A stretch of DNA of 49,055 nucleotides, taken from contig JANQZX010000012.1 of NCBI GenBank assembly GCA_030728245.1, positions 1-49,055 on the forward strand, given 5' to 3'. A program made the translations under genes and the position numbers. Shown one piece after another: positions 27,550 through 35,353 of this stretch (its first letter is position 1; each line of letters starts with the position of its first letter). Source of the stretch: Saprospiraceae bacterium. Its GTDB lineage: Bacteria; Bacteroidota; Bacteroidia; Chitinophagales; Saprospiraceae. The notes below the pieces were generated by a model. The model was not told the origin of the DNA, searched no databases, and saw only the letters and a program-made list of their open reading frames with translations.

Positions 27550-29019
27550 ATGGCAAAAGAAATAACGCCCAGATCGACAGATTACGCCCAGTGGTACCAA
27601 GATATTGTTAAAAAAGCAAATTTAGCTGAAAATTCTGCCGTTAGAGGGTGCATGGTTATTAAACCTTACGGCTTTGCGATCTGGGAAAAAATTCATGATC
27701 AATTAGATCGGATGTTTAAGGAAACAGGACATGTAAATGCTTATTTTCCTTTATTTATCCCTAAAAGTTTTTTGAGTAAAGAAGCGCAGCATGTTGATGG
27801 ATTTGCCAAAGAATGTGCTGTAGTCACACATCACCGCTTAATGAACTCGCCCGACGGCAGTGGCGTTATAGTGGATCCTACGTCAAAATTAGAAGAAGAA
27901 CTGATTATTCGTCCTACTTCAGAAACTATTATCTGGAATACTTACAGAGATTGGATAAAGTCCTATCGGGACCTTCCCCTACTTATTAATCAGTGGGCCA
28001 ACGTGGTTCGTTGGGAGATGAGAACCCGCTTATTCCTGAGAACTACAGAATTTCTATGGCAGGAAGGACATACGGCACATGCTACAAAAGGTGAGGCGGT
28101 TGAAGAAACCCTACGAATGCTGAATGTATATGCAGAATTTGCAGAAAATTATATGGCCATGCCCGTTATTAAAGGGGTAAAAACAGCCAATGAACGATTT
28201 GCCGGAGCGGTGGATACCTATTGTATTGAAGCCTTAATGCAGGACGGAAAAGCGCTTCAAGCGGGCACTTCCCATTTCTTGGGACAGAACTTTGCCAAAG
28301 CCTTCGATGTTAAATTCTTAACAGAAGATAATAATCAGGAATTTGTCTGGGCTACCTCCTGGGGTGTTTCCACCCGACTTATTGGGGGTCTTATTATGAC
28401 CCACTCTGACGACGAAGGATTGGTTTTACCACCAAATCTGGCGCCAATTCAAGTGGTTATCATTCCCATTCCGAAACCATCTCCCGAAATTGACGAGGTT
28501 GTTCATAAAATTATGAAAAACCTAAAAGCTAAAGGAATTACCGTTCAATATGACCAGGATATGAAAAACCGTCCTGGTTTTAAATTTGCGGAACATGAAA
28601 TGAAAGGTATTCCTGTTCGTCTGGCCCTGGGGCAACGCGATCTCGAGAAAAATGAAATCGAGGTTGCCAGACGGGATACCAAAGAAAAATTTACGGCAAG
28701 TCTGGATGGTATTGAGGAAACCGTAGCTCAATTACTTCTTGACATTCAGGAAAATCTCTTCCAGAGAGCAAAATCATTTAGAAATCAAAAAACAACTAAA
28801 GTAGATACCTTTGATGATTTTAAAGCTTTGGTTGATTCTGATATTCCTGGATTTATTTCAGCCCATTGGGATGGTACCAGTGAAACTGAAATAGCTATCA
28901 AGGAAATTACAAAAGCGACCATTCGCTGTATTCCTTTTGATCAGGAAGAGGAGGAAGGAACCTGCGTTTACTCGGGTAAACCATCCAATAAACGTGTTTT
29001 ATTTGCCAAGTCTTATTAA
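27550..29019 (+). CDS. proS: Prolyl-tRNA synthetase (archaeal/eukaryotic-type)
   Basis: A 489-residue class II aminoacyl-tRNA synthetase that charges tRNA-Pro. It begins [18 protein letters not shown], has motif 1 around [17 protein letters not shown], motif 2 [20 protein letters not shown], and motif 3 [16 protein letters not shown] (GxxxGxGxR variant seen as [14 protein letters not shown]). It lacks the large editing insertion of the long bacterial form and has the C-terminal extension ending in a Tyr (FAKSY), typical of the compact archaeal-type enzyme. The ATG at 27550 is preferred over an upstream TTG. Confidence 0.96.
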   Translation: MAKEITPRSTDYAQWYQDIVKKANLAENSAVRGCMVIKPYGFAIWEKIHDQLDRMFKETGHVNAYFPLFIPKSFLSKEAQHVDGFAKECAVVTHHRLMNSPDGSGVIVDPTSKLEEELIIRPTSETIIWNTYRDWIKSYRDLPLLINQWANVVRWEMRTRLFLRTTEFLWQEGHTAHATKGEAVEETLRMLNVYAEFAENYMAMPVIKGVKTANERFAGAVDTYCIEALMQDGKALQAGTSHFLGQNFAKAFDVKFLTEDNNQEFVWATSWGVSTRLIGGLIMTHSDDEGLVLPPNLAPIQVVIIPIPKPSPEIDEVVHKIMKNLKAKGITVQYDQDMKNRPGFKFAEHEMKGIPVRLALGQRDLEKNEIEVARRDTKEKFTASLDGIEETVAQLLLDIQENLFQRAKSFRNQKTTKVDTFDDFKALVDSDIPGFISAHWDGTSETEIAIKEITKATIRCIPFDQEEEEGTCVYSGKPSNKRVLFAKSY

Positions 29020-29037
29020 TCCTTAGTTTTATTACCG

Positions 29038-29577
29038 ATGCTATCTAAAAAACCAAACTGGACTGTTGTTGCGGCTATGACCGGCCTTCTGGCCTTTTTG
29101 GGTCTGAGTAGATATGCAAGCTACTACTATGGTAATGAAACACTTATAAAAAAACATTATATTCGACCCGATTATAAGATTGATGCCTGGGGAAATGCAA
29201 GTAATTTGCATCTCTCCAAAGCAGCGGATCTTGCCAGCGTCAAAAAATGGGATCAGGCTCTTTTGCATTTAGACAGCATTTTTCCCCTTGATCCCATTTT
29301 TGGCAAGGCCCGATTATTATCCACCTTCATCTATTTCGAACAGGGCAAATATACTTATTCGAGAGATTTGGCGAAGAGTTTGCTCAGTTTGCGTGATAAA
29401 AGGCTGCAATATTTTTCAAATTGGCTGCATATATTAAGCAACGTAGGGCTAGGCAACGGCAGATTGGCAAAAGAACAAATATCCATCATTAGGGAAGACA
29501 AAAGTAAGCGCTTCACCCCTGAGATGGAGGCCCTTGAAAAGGATCTTAACCACCCTTTGCGCTACTTTGTTTTTTGA
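29038..29577 (+). CDS. Single-span membrane protein with possible TPR-like helices
   Basis: A 179-residue protein with one N-terminal membrane helix (about 9-24, VVAAMTGLLAFLGLSRY) and a helical soluble part (60-179) in which paired helices (DQALLHLDSIFPLDP, SRDLAKSLLSLRDKR) resemble degenerate tetratricopeptide repeats. It is anchored with the soluble part probably periplasmic. It lies 18 bp after proS and is likely cotranscribed. No family was recognised. Confidence 0.7.
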   Translation: MLSKKPNWTVVAAMTGLLAFLGLSRYASYYYGNETLIKKHYIRPDYKIDAWGNASNLHLSKAADLASVKKWDQALLHLDSIFPLDPIFGKARLLSTFIYFEQGKYTYSRDLAKSLLSLRDKRLQYFSNWLHILSNVGLGNGRLAKEQISIIREDKSKRFTPEMEALEKDLNHPLRYFVF

Positions 29578-29581
29578 GCCT

Positions 29582-30187
29582 TTACTTACTTTCCGGGGAA
29601 TAATCGACGGCCACAATCATTTCATTTCTTCGATTAAGTACCTCATAAGGTGCATTATAACCTAAATACTTGAAGTTCCCTTTGGTTGCAATTTTTTCCT
29701 TTTGCAATAAAGCTTTTAATTCTGCTTCCGCATTTAATATTTTTTCTTCCCCTGCAAACCCACCAAAAGCGTAGGCAGCATAGTAACCTGGTACCGATTT
29801 TGAGATTTTCACATTAGGGTCCAAAGGTTTGGGAAGATTTTCCATAGTGAAAGATTCCGGCATCACAAAATGCATGACACTTCCCTCCTCTGACTTCTCC
29901 ATGTGAACAGGCGCCGTCATGGCAATCTGTTTAGATTCAGAATTACCCCCAAAAATAAATCCGGCCAATTTCCTGAATTGATTTCCAGATTCATTCCTGT
30001 ACCCTTTTGCCGGTGATTTTACCTGAGCAAAAATAGCTGCCGGATAATATCTGATTTCAAATTTATCCTTTTTTAGCACCACTTTGTAGGGCTGTTCCTC
30101 CGTTTTTGTTCCCATCTTAAGATAATTTTTAGCATACAATCCAGAAAATACGAGTAATGCAAATACAAAAAGATAGGTCATTTTCAT
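29582..30187 (-). CDS. SOUL family heme-binding protein
   Basis: A 201-residue exported protein with a hydrophobic N-terminus (about 4-19) as signal peptide or anchor. The mature part shows the SOUL/HBP fold signatures: KFEIRYYPAAIFAQV, FRKLAGFIFGGNSESKQIAMTAPV and LGYNAPYEVLNRRNEMIV. Family members bind heme or tetrapyrroles with low specificity. It is convergent with the TPR-like gene, 4 bp apart. Confidence 0.88.
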   Translation of the reverse strand: MKMTYLFVFALLVFSGLYAKNYLKMGTKTEEQPYKVVLKKDKFEIRYYPAAIFAQVKSPAKGYRNESGNQFRKLAGFIFGGNSESKQIAMTAPVHMEKSEEGSVMHFVMPESFTMENLPKPLDPNVKISKSVPGYYAAYAFGGFAGEEKILNAEAELKALLQKEKIATKGNFKYLGYNAPYEVLNRRNEMIVAVDYSPESK

Positions 30188-30270
30188 GATATTTATATTT
30201 TATAAAGAATACAAGTAGAGATCGGTAAATGTTTAGAAATAGGTAAGCCATATTAATGGTTTCCATTTTA

Positions 30271-30303
30271 TTTAAAAAAAGAGGAGATTAAATGTTATTT
30301 TAG
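30271..30303 (+). promoter_or_regulatory. Possible promoter for the Gfo/Idh/MocA gene
   Basis: TATTTTAG at 30296-30303 differs at one position from TAnnTTTG, with TTTA at 30271-30274, 21 nt upstream. The start would lie about 43 nt before the ATG at 30352. Confidence 0.35.
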
Positions 30304-30351
30304 CTAAATCAACGCCATTTTTAGTGCGTTTTAACTAATAATCCCTGAATT

Positions 30352-31434
30352 ATGAAAAGAAGAGATTTTCTCCTTGCTTCCTCCGCTGTCGGTGCCTCTG
30401 CCTTTTTTTCATCTCTCCCTCTCTTGGGTGCGACAAGGCCTGAAAAACAGAAATTAGGTGTTGCTTTAGTTGGTTTGGGGTATTACAGCACCGATTTACT
30501 GGCTCCCGCCCTTCAATTAACCGAAAAATGCTACCTCGCTGGCATTGTAACCGGAACGCCATCAAAAGCTGAAAGCTGGAAATTAAAATATAATATACCT
30601 GAAAAAAACATCTATAACTATCAGAATTTTGATGACATAGCCAATAATCCGGACATAGATATAGTTTATGTTGTTTTACCTCCTTCCATGCATAAAGAAT
30701 TTTCAGTTCGTGCTGCCAATGCAGGAAAACAGGTGTTTTGTGAAAAACCTATGGCGCCCTCTGTAGCAGATTGTATGGAGATGATTCGTGCCGCTTCTCA
30801 GAATAAAGTTAATCTCTCCATAGGTTACAGGTGTCAACATGATCCTAATATTCAGGCTTATATGCAAGTTGCCAAAGAGAAAAAATTTGGGAAAGTGAAA
30901 TTACTGACCAGTGCTGCCGGTTATTTTGATGGCCGTTCTACCCATTGGAAACAGAAAAAGGCCATGGGCGGCGGTGTCATGGGTGATATGGGGGTTTATG
31001 CTCTTCAAGGTGCCAGATTAGCTACCGGCGAAGAACCAATCAATGTACTAGCACAAGCTTCCACAACCCGTCCTGAAATATATACGGAAGTGGAGGAAAC
31101 GATTCAGTTTTTTCTGGAATTTCCAAGTGGGGCAAGGGCTTCGTGCATGTCCAGTTATGGGGTAAATATGAATCATCTTCACGTCAATTACGAAAAAGGT
31201 TGGTTGAAAATGGAACCGCATTCCTCATATAATGGAAATATGGGCAGCCTGTCTGATGGTACCCAGATAAAATTTGCTGTGCCAAATCAGCAGGCAAAAC
31301 AAATGGATGAAGATTGTGCAGCCATAATGTCCAAATCAAATCTGTTGGTTCCCGGTGAGGAAGGACTTAGGGACACCATTATCGTAGAAGCCATTTATAA
31401 GTCAGTGGAAACAGGCAAACAAGTGAATATTTAA
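30352..31434 (+). CDS. Tat-exported Gfo/Idh/MocA family oxidoreductase
   Basis: A 360-residue dinucleotide-dependent oxidoreductase. The N-terminus MKRRDFLLASSAVGASAFF is a twin-arginine signal, so it is exported folded, probably with its cofactor. The Rossmann domain starts LGVALVGLGYYSTDLLAPAL, and the EKP motif (FCEKPMAPS) that positions the nicotinamide lies near residue 131. The C-terminal beta-sheet domain includes GGGVMGDMGVYALQGARLATGEEP with the family's substrate-site residues. It is similar to glucose-fructose oxidoreductase-type proteins; the sugar is unknown. It is followed 72 bp later by the alkaline phosphatase gene. Confidence 0.92.
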   Translation: MKRRDFLLASSAVGASAFFSSLPLLGATRPEKQKLGVALVGLGYYSTDLLAPALQLTEKCYLAGIVTGTPSKAESWKLKYNIPEKNIYNYQNFDDIANNPDIDIVYVVLPPSMHKEFSVRAANAGKQVFCEKPMAPSVADCMEMIRAASQNKVNLSIGYRCQHDPNIQAYMQVAKEKKFGKVKLLTSAAGYFDGRSTHWKQKKAMGGGVMGDMGVYALQGARLATGEEPINVLAQASTTRPEIYTEVEETIQFFLEFPSGARASCMSSYGVNMNHLHVNYEKGWLKMEPHSSYNGNMGSLSDGTQIKFAVPNQQAKQMDEDCAAIMSKSNLLVPGEEGLRDTIIVEAIYKSVETGKQVNI

Positions 31435-31478
31435 CAAAACCTTTACTTAAAGGCTGATTTTACTTCTTAATTTTTAGC

Positions 31479-31486
31479 TACTTTAG
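31479..31486 (+). promoter_or_regulatory. Possible -7 box for the phosphatase gene
   Basis: TACTTTAG lies 20 bp before the ATG at 31506 and matches TAnnTTTG at all but one fixed position, using the same TTAG ending as the preceding gene's box. No clear -33 was found at the right distance. This suggests that the phosphatase may also be expressed on its own. Confidence 0.3.
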
Positions 31487-31505
31487 CGGCAACAAATTAA
31501 TCATA

Positions 31506-32918
31506 ATGAAACGCAGGCACTTTTTTCGCAATTCTTCCCTCGCCGCATTAGGCAGTTTATTCCTTAGCCAAGCAAATGGTCAGGGTGAAAATAGTAAGCT
31601 TTTATTTCCCGGTTCAAAGGGAAAAGCTAAAAATATCATCGTGATGGTAAGTGATGGCATGAGTACAGGAACGTTGAATATGGCTGATATGCTGCTTCAA
31701 CGCAAAATGGGAAAAGGTTCAAATTGGCTTAATTTGTACAGGGAAAATAAAGTCAGCCGCGGACTCATGGATATGGCTTCTGCGAATTCACTTATTACGG
31801 ATTCCGCTGCCGCTAGTTCTTCCTGGGGAGGAGGCAAACGAGTGAATAATGGTTCCTTAAACATAGGACCAAACGGAGAAGTGAATATGCCTATCTGGCA
31901 AAAATTTAAGGCAGCGGGTAAAATGGCAGGCTGTGTTACAACCGTTCCTATTACCCATGCAACGCCTTCCGGATTTTGTGTAAACAGCAAAAGCAGAAAT
32001 GCTCAGCCTGAGATTGCCGTAAATTATATGTCGCTGAAATTTGATGTGATGATGGGCGGTGGTCACGAATTTTTTTCCAAAGATACGCGGGAAGATAAAA
32101 GGGATCTTTATGCCGAATATCGCGCTAATGGCTTTCAGGTCGCTAATAACCGATCTGAAATGATGGCCCTAAATAACGAAAAACCCATTCTTGGAGTGTT
32201 CTATAAAGATGGTTTGCCTTACTCAGTGGATAGGGAAAACAGCAAAGAAGTTGCTGACCAGATTCCGTCGTTGGCTGAAATGACCATGGTGGCTATCAAT
32301 AAAATGAAGAACGCTAAAAATGGCTTCGTTCTTCAAGTGGAGGGTGGTAAAATCGATTGGGCTGCCCATGCCAACTGTGCCGCCGGTCTCATTTATGACC
32401 AGATTGCTTTTGATGAGGCAGTTAAAACAGCTATTGACTTTGCAGAAGCTGATGGAAATACGCTGGTTATAATTACTACTGATCATGGAAATGCCAATCC
32501 GGGACTTGTAGCGGGAAGTAATGTGAATGCCAATTTTGATTCCCTTCACACTTACAAACATTCTAACGAATGGATTCTTCGTGGCTTTACGCCGGAATCA
32601 ACGCTGGCGCAAATAAAAGAACGGGTAAATTTTGCATCTAATATTAATTTAACAGACGAGGAGGCTAAAACACTACAGAACTATTATCTGAAGTTGACGA
32701 AAGGAGAGGATGGTATTTATAATTATGCCAATTTGCCCTTCCGCACCTTAGCTGAAATACAAAAATCGAGGACCAGTGTTAGCTGGATAAGTATGGATCA
32801 TTCTTCAGATTATGTAGAATTAGCTATGTTTGGCCCGGGTAGTGATAAAATGAAACCCTTCATGAAAAATACCGAATTGCACTATTTCATGTTGGAAGCA
32901 GCGGAAGTGGAAGGTTGA
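31506..32918 (+). CDS. Tat-exported alkaline phosphatase
   Basis: A 470-residue phosphomonoesterase of the PhoA/alkaline phosphatase superfamily. A twin-arginine signal (MKRRHFFRNSSLAALGS) directs export. Active-site parts: metal-binding Asp50 in MVSDGMSTG, nucleophile Ser100 in TDSAAASS, then EGGKIDWAAHAN, TTDHGNANPG and SMDHSSDYVELAMFGPGSD, giving the two-zinc/magnesium site. The product ends TELHYFMLEAAEVEG. Part of its 3' end (32840-32871) recurs at 35234-35265. It is a companion of the upstream Gfo/Idh/MocA gene; both are exported by the Tat route. Confidence 0.93.
   Translation: MKRRHFFRNSSLAALGSLFLSQANGQGENSKLLFPGSKGKAKNIIVMVSDGMSTGTLNMADMLLQRKMGKGSNWLNLYRENKVSRGLMDMASANSLITDSAAASSSWGGGKRVNNGSLNIGPNGEVNMPIWQKFKAAGKMAGCVTTVPITHATPSGFCVNSKSRNAQPEIAVNYMSLKFDVMMGGGHEFFSKDTREDKRDLYAEYRANGFQVANNRSEMMALNNEKPILGVFYKDGLPYSVDRENSKEVADQIPSLAEMTMVAINKMKNAKNGFVLQVEGGKIDWAAHANCAAGLIYDQIAFDEAVKTAIDFAEADGNTLVIITTDHGNANPGLVAGSNVNANFDSLHTYKHSNEWILRGFTPESTLAQIKERVNFASNINLTDEEAKTLQNYYLKLTKGEDGIYNYANLPFRTLAEIQKSRTSVSWISMDHSSDYVELAMFGPGSDKMKPFMKNTELHYFMLEAAEVEG
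32840..32871. repeat. Left copy of a 32-bp direct repeat (end of phosphatase gene)
   Basis: This 32-bp stretch encodes SDKMKPFMKN of the phosphatase. It recurs at 35234-35265 in the same orientation with two differences, both transitions, and the last 25 bp are identical. It contains a small dyad, ATGAA-ACCC-TTCAT. It brackets the small accessory island on the left. Confidence 0.85.
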
Positions 32919-33032
32919 TAAAAGGGTTGGATTAGTCTGAAAACAATGTTTGCTTTTATTCGGTTTTCCAAAATAACAAAATAATTTTGCTCTCCTGAAA
33001 GCAGAAATACAAATGAATATGGATTCAACACA

Positions 33033-33528
33033 AAACGAATTTTCATTACTTTTACTTTCGTGTCTGTCTGCTAAATATTGAATGTGCTGGGAATGATTGT
33101 ATTGCTTGTTATTTAGAATTTCATTCAACAACTCTTCAGCATTTGAATAAATTTTACCCTGCTCTTGTAATTCATCAGATGTAACAATGTTTTGTTTTTT
33201 TGGAGTGAATTGCTTGGGTAATCCCTTGTTCAGAAATTGAAATGTCACGCCCTCAACCACCTCTTTGTTAATACGTATAAACTCCAATATGGTGAATACC
33301 TACCAAATGCTTTTGGATTTGTTCATCAGTAAGTTTCAGATATGACTTTTCTGTAAAATTCTGAAATGTACCTCCATTCATTTTATGTACCCGAAAACGA
33401 TAAAGGTCATAAAAATAGGCTGGCATATAACCCGATTTGTTTCCTTTCTCCCAACGAACAGCAAAATCATCTTCAAGTCCTTTGAATAGGGAGTGGAAGA
33501 TATTGATGTGTTCTTGATGATTTTTGAA
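33033..33528 (-). pseudogene. Broken gene resembling a TOTE conflict-system primase protein
   Basis: Two overlapping minus-strand frames, neither intact. Frame A (33528-33268, about 86 codons, no usable start, stop at 33268) reads IFHSLFKGLEDDFAVRWEK, then KSGYMPAYFYDLYRFRVHK, then LTDEQIQKHLVGIHHIGVY. This order (FRGREDVxAxRWE, KSGYxPAY, H..NGG.F, HLxGxHxIGxYP) is what I recall for the archaeo-eukaryotic primase domain of TOTE proteins. The frame stops exactly where the catalytic core should follow. Frame B (33287 leftward, about 85 codons) reads RINKEVVEGVTFQFLNKGLP then KQFTPKKQNIVTSDELQEQG, unassigned, and then runs into antisense of the phosphatase. A deletion with a frameshift is the simplest explanation. 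Confidence 0.5.
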
Positions 33529-33542
33529 TTATCATTTTTTAT

Positions 33543-33639
33543 GTCCCAAAATGTCTCACGTTTTATTTTCGTGTACCAAATCTAAGGCATATAGTACGCG
33601 TTTTATTTTCTTGGGACAACTTGGTACACGATTTATTTC
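33543..33639. repeat. Interleaved short direct and inverted repeats
   Basis: CGTTTTATTTTC occurs twice (33559-33570, 33599-33610), with a worn third copy at 33629-33639. Inverted pairs GTCCCAA (33543) / TTGGGAC (33611) and TCGTGTACCAA (33569) / TTGGTACACGA (33621) are interleaved in the order left1, left2, right1, right2. It lies directly after the Fic gene stop and before the broken primase-like gene. Confidence 0.7.
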
Positions 33640-34729
33640 ATCCTTTTTTCAGTAAATTATAAAGTTTGGTATTGATGTAAATGACCTCTTTACCTTTCTG
33701 TTGTGATTTCAAAATTCCTATTTCCTCAAGACCATTTAAATATCTTGATGCTGCTTTCCTTTCAATCCCCAAATTATTGACCAAAAACTCAATCTTGCTA
33801 TATGGATGGATAAAAAGCTGCTCTATCAAATCTTTCGAATATATTCTAGGTAACTTCTCCTGCACCAATTTTTGTGTTTCGTTGAACAGTAAATTAATTT
33901 TGTTGATTTGCTCAATTGTGCTTTGAGCTGTCTGTTCTATACCTTTGAGCATATACAGAATCCAATCCTCCCAATTATTCTTAGTCCGAACTTCCTGTAA
34001 TAATCGGTAGTAATCACCTTTATTTTGGATAATAAAAGAACTCAGGTATAATACAGGTTCTTTTAACAGTCCTTTCAAAATCAGATACAAAACATTGATA
34101 ATTCTACCAGTTCTACCGTTACCATCATAAAAAGGGTGGATACTTTCGAATTGATAATGTTGAATGGCTAGCTTGATTAATGGAGATACATCATCATGAT
34201 CATCATTTAGGTACTCCTCCAAATTTTTCATCAAATCACTTATCGTATAAAAATTATCAGGAGGTGTATAAATAACTTCATTAGTCAGATCATTAACTAA
34301 TGCGGTACCTGGAAGTCTTCTAAGTCCAGCATTGTTTTCTTCCAACTCTTTTTGAATAGCAATTATTCCGTTTGTATTAAGAAACCCCTTCTCCTTGATT
34401 AAGAGTGTTCCCATAAGAAGAGCCTCTCGGTATCGTAAAACCTCTTTAGTTGCTACATCAGGTTTAGCCGATTTCGCATATAAAGCTTGATATAGTTTGT
34501 CTTGAGTTGTAATCACATTTTCAATTCCAGAACTCGCTTGTGCTTCTTTTAAAATCACAACATTGATAAGAATGTTCGGATTTGGTAATGTGTTTGTAAG
34601 ACCCTTTAATTCAGCCAATGCCACAGCAGATTTGCTTTCCTGTTTTAGGATTGAAATTGTTTCTACCAAAGATTCTTTTGGAGGAAGAAGAGGTAAATCG
34701 TTAAATGCTTTATTTGGCTTTATTGTCAT
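33638..34729 (-). CDS. Fic domain protein (AMP-transferase type) with inhibitory motif
   Basis: A 363-residue Fic protein. The catalytic motif HPFYDGNGRTGR is complete at residues 198-209, so nucleotidyl transfer, usually AMPylation of a target hydroxyl, is expected. An N-terminal Fic_N region carries the self-inhibitory pattern S-x-x-x-E-N at residues 66-71 (SSGIEN), the class in which the inhibitory helix is on the same chain. The C-terminus (about 310-355, LIEQLFIHPYSKIEFLVNNL) is a winged-helix-like segment. The gene overlaps the upstream XRE gene by 4 bp (ATGA), so they are translationally coupled. Confidence 0.92.
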   Translation of the reverse strand: MTIKPNKAFNDLPLLPPKESLVETISILKQESKSAVALAELKGLTNTLPNPNILINVVILKEAQASSGIENVITTQDKLYQALYAKSAKPDVATKEVLRYREALLMGTLLIKEKGFLNTNGIIAIQKELEENNAGLRRLPGTALVNDLTNEVIYTPPDNFYTISDLMKNLEEYLNDDHDDVSPLIKLAIQHYQFESIHPFYDGNGRTGRIINVLYLILKGLLKEPVLYLSSFIIQNKGDYYRLLQEVRTKNNWEDWILYMLKGIEQTAQSTIEQINKINLLFNETQKLVQEKLPRIYSKDLIEQLFIHPYSKIEFLVNNLGIERKAASRYLNGLEEIGILKSQQKGKEVIYINTKLYNLLKKG

Positions 34730-35052
34730 TTCTTCCTATTCGCTTTAATATATTTGGCCTTTTCCTCTGCTACTTTCAGTGCTTCAATTCCTAAATCTTC
34801 GTCTTGAATTTCATATAAAATCTTGTCGCTAAGGAATGAAACCAAAAGGTCGTCTGCGTTATAGTCGTATATGTTCGCAAGTTTAAGAACTACCTCTTTT
34901 GTAATTCTGCGTTCCCCACGTTCCATTTTGCTCAAAATAGCAACATCAATGTCGAGTAATGCAGCAACTTTCCGCAATGGAAGTTCCTTTTCTTCTCGAA
35001 TGTGCCTTAACTTTTCGCCTATTGTTTTTGTTGACATAAAACCTATTGACAT
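34726..35052 (-). CDS. XRE-family helix-turn-helix regulator
   Basis: A 108-residue DNA-binding protein. Residues 11-65 form the HTH_3/XRE fold (IGEKLRHIREEKELPLRKVA, then LSKMERGERRITKEVVLKLA). The Lys/Ala-rich C-terminus may bind the Fic partner or dimerise. Two starts are possible: ATG 35052 and ATG 35037. A perfect -7 box at 35060-35067 would start transcription only a few bases before 35052, so either the message is nearly leaderless or translation starts at 35037. With the Fic gene it forms an antitoxin-toxin-like pair, and it probably represses its own operon through the half-sites at its start. Confidence 0.88.
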   Translation of the reverse strand: MSIGFMSTKTIGEKLRHIREEKELPLRKVAALLDIDVAILSKMERGERRITKEVVLKLANIYDYNADDLLVSFLSDKILYEIQDEDLGIEALKVAEEKAKYIKANRKK

Positions 35053-35067
35053 AATGTGTCAAAATTA
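35031..35067 (-). promoter_or_regulatory. Promoter and repeated operator half-sites of the XRE-Fic pair
   Basis: On the plus strand TTGACATAA occurs at 35031-35039 and 35046-35054, and TGTCAA at 35057-35062, so the second TTGACA and TGTCAA form a palindrome with a 5-bp spacer. On the minus strand TAATTTTG (35067-35060) is an exact TAnnTTTG box overlapping the palindrome. A repressor bound here would block initiation. No convincing -33 box was seen. Confidence 0.55.
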
Positions 35068-35353
35068 GAAAAAGATTTTTGATTTGTCTCCACTTATTTC
35101 AAATTATTTTCAACATTCTGTAGTGTATTGGGAAATTGGTTAACTGCCTCTTGGTCATTGAGCTATCAAAGTTAACGATATAACGGAGTGGATGGATTAA
35201 TCATTTTATTCCTTTTTGCTTATTTATTTCAGATAGCGACAAAATGAAACCCTTCATGAAAAATATGGTTGATGAGAAAAAGTGGATTTCAATCTCAAGT
35301 GGCTCACTTTTACCTGAAATATCCTTTCAGCCAGCGTTTGTCCCTGGTCATTG
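35068..35353. other. Gene-free stretch with short remnants
   Basis: No intact gene. On the minus strand 35162-35094 there is a 22-codon open tail with protein-like composition (NDQEAVNQFPNTLQ) ending in a stop, possibly the last residues of a lost gene. The right copy of the 32-bp repeat lies at 35234-35265. The last 88 bp before the RND gene stop show nothing recognisable. Confidence 0.4.
35234..35265. repeat. Right copy of the 32-bp direct repeat
   Basis: It matches 32840-32871 at 30 of 32 positions, with 25 identical in a row. In the same frame as the phosphatase it would read SDKMKPFMKN and then diverges (MVDEK instead of TELHY), while the sequence before it is unrelated. The two copies are 2394 bp apart. 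Confidence 0.85.

Noticed and set aside
32820-33032. Extension of the second broken-gene frame to 32820
   Set aside because: Beyond about 33033 the translation is mostly the reverse of the phosphatase 3' end and has no independent support.
35094-35162. Minus-strand 22-codon tail ending in a stop
   Set aside because: The composition is protein-like but it is too short to assign; noted only within the gene-free stretch.
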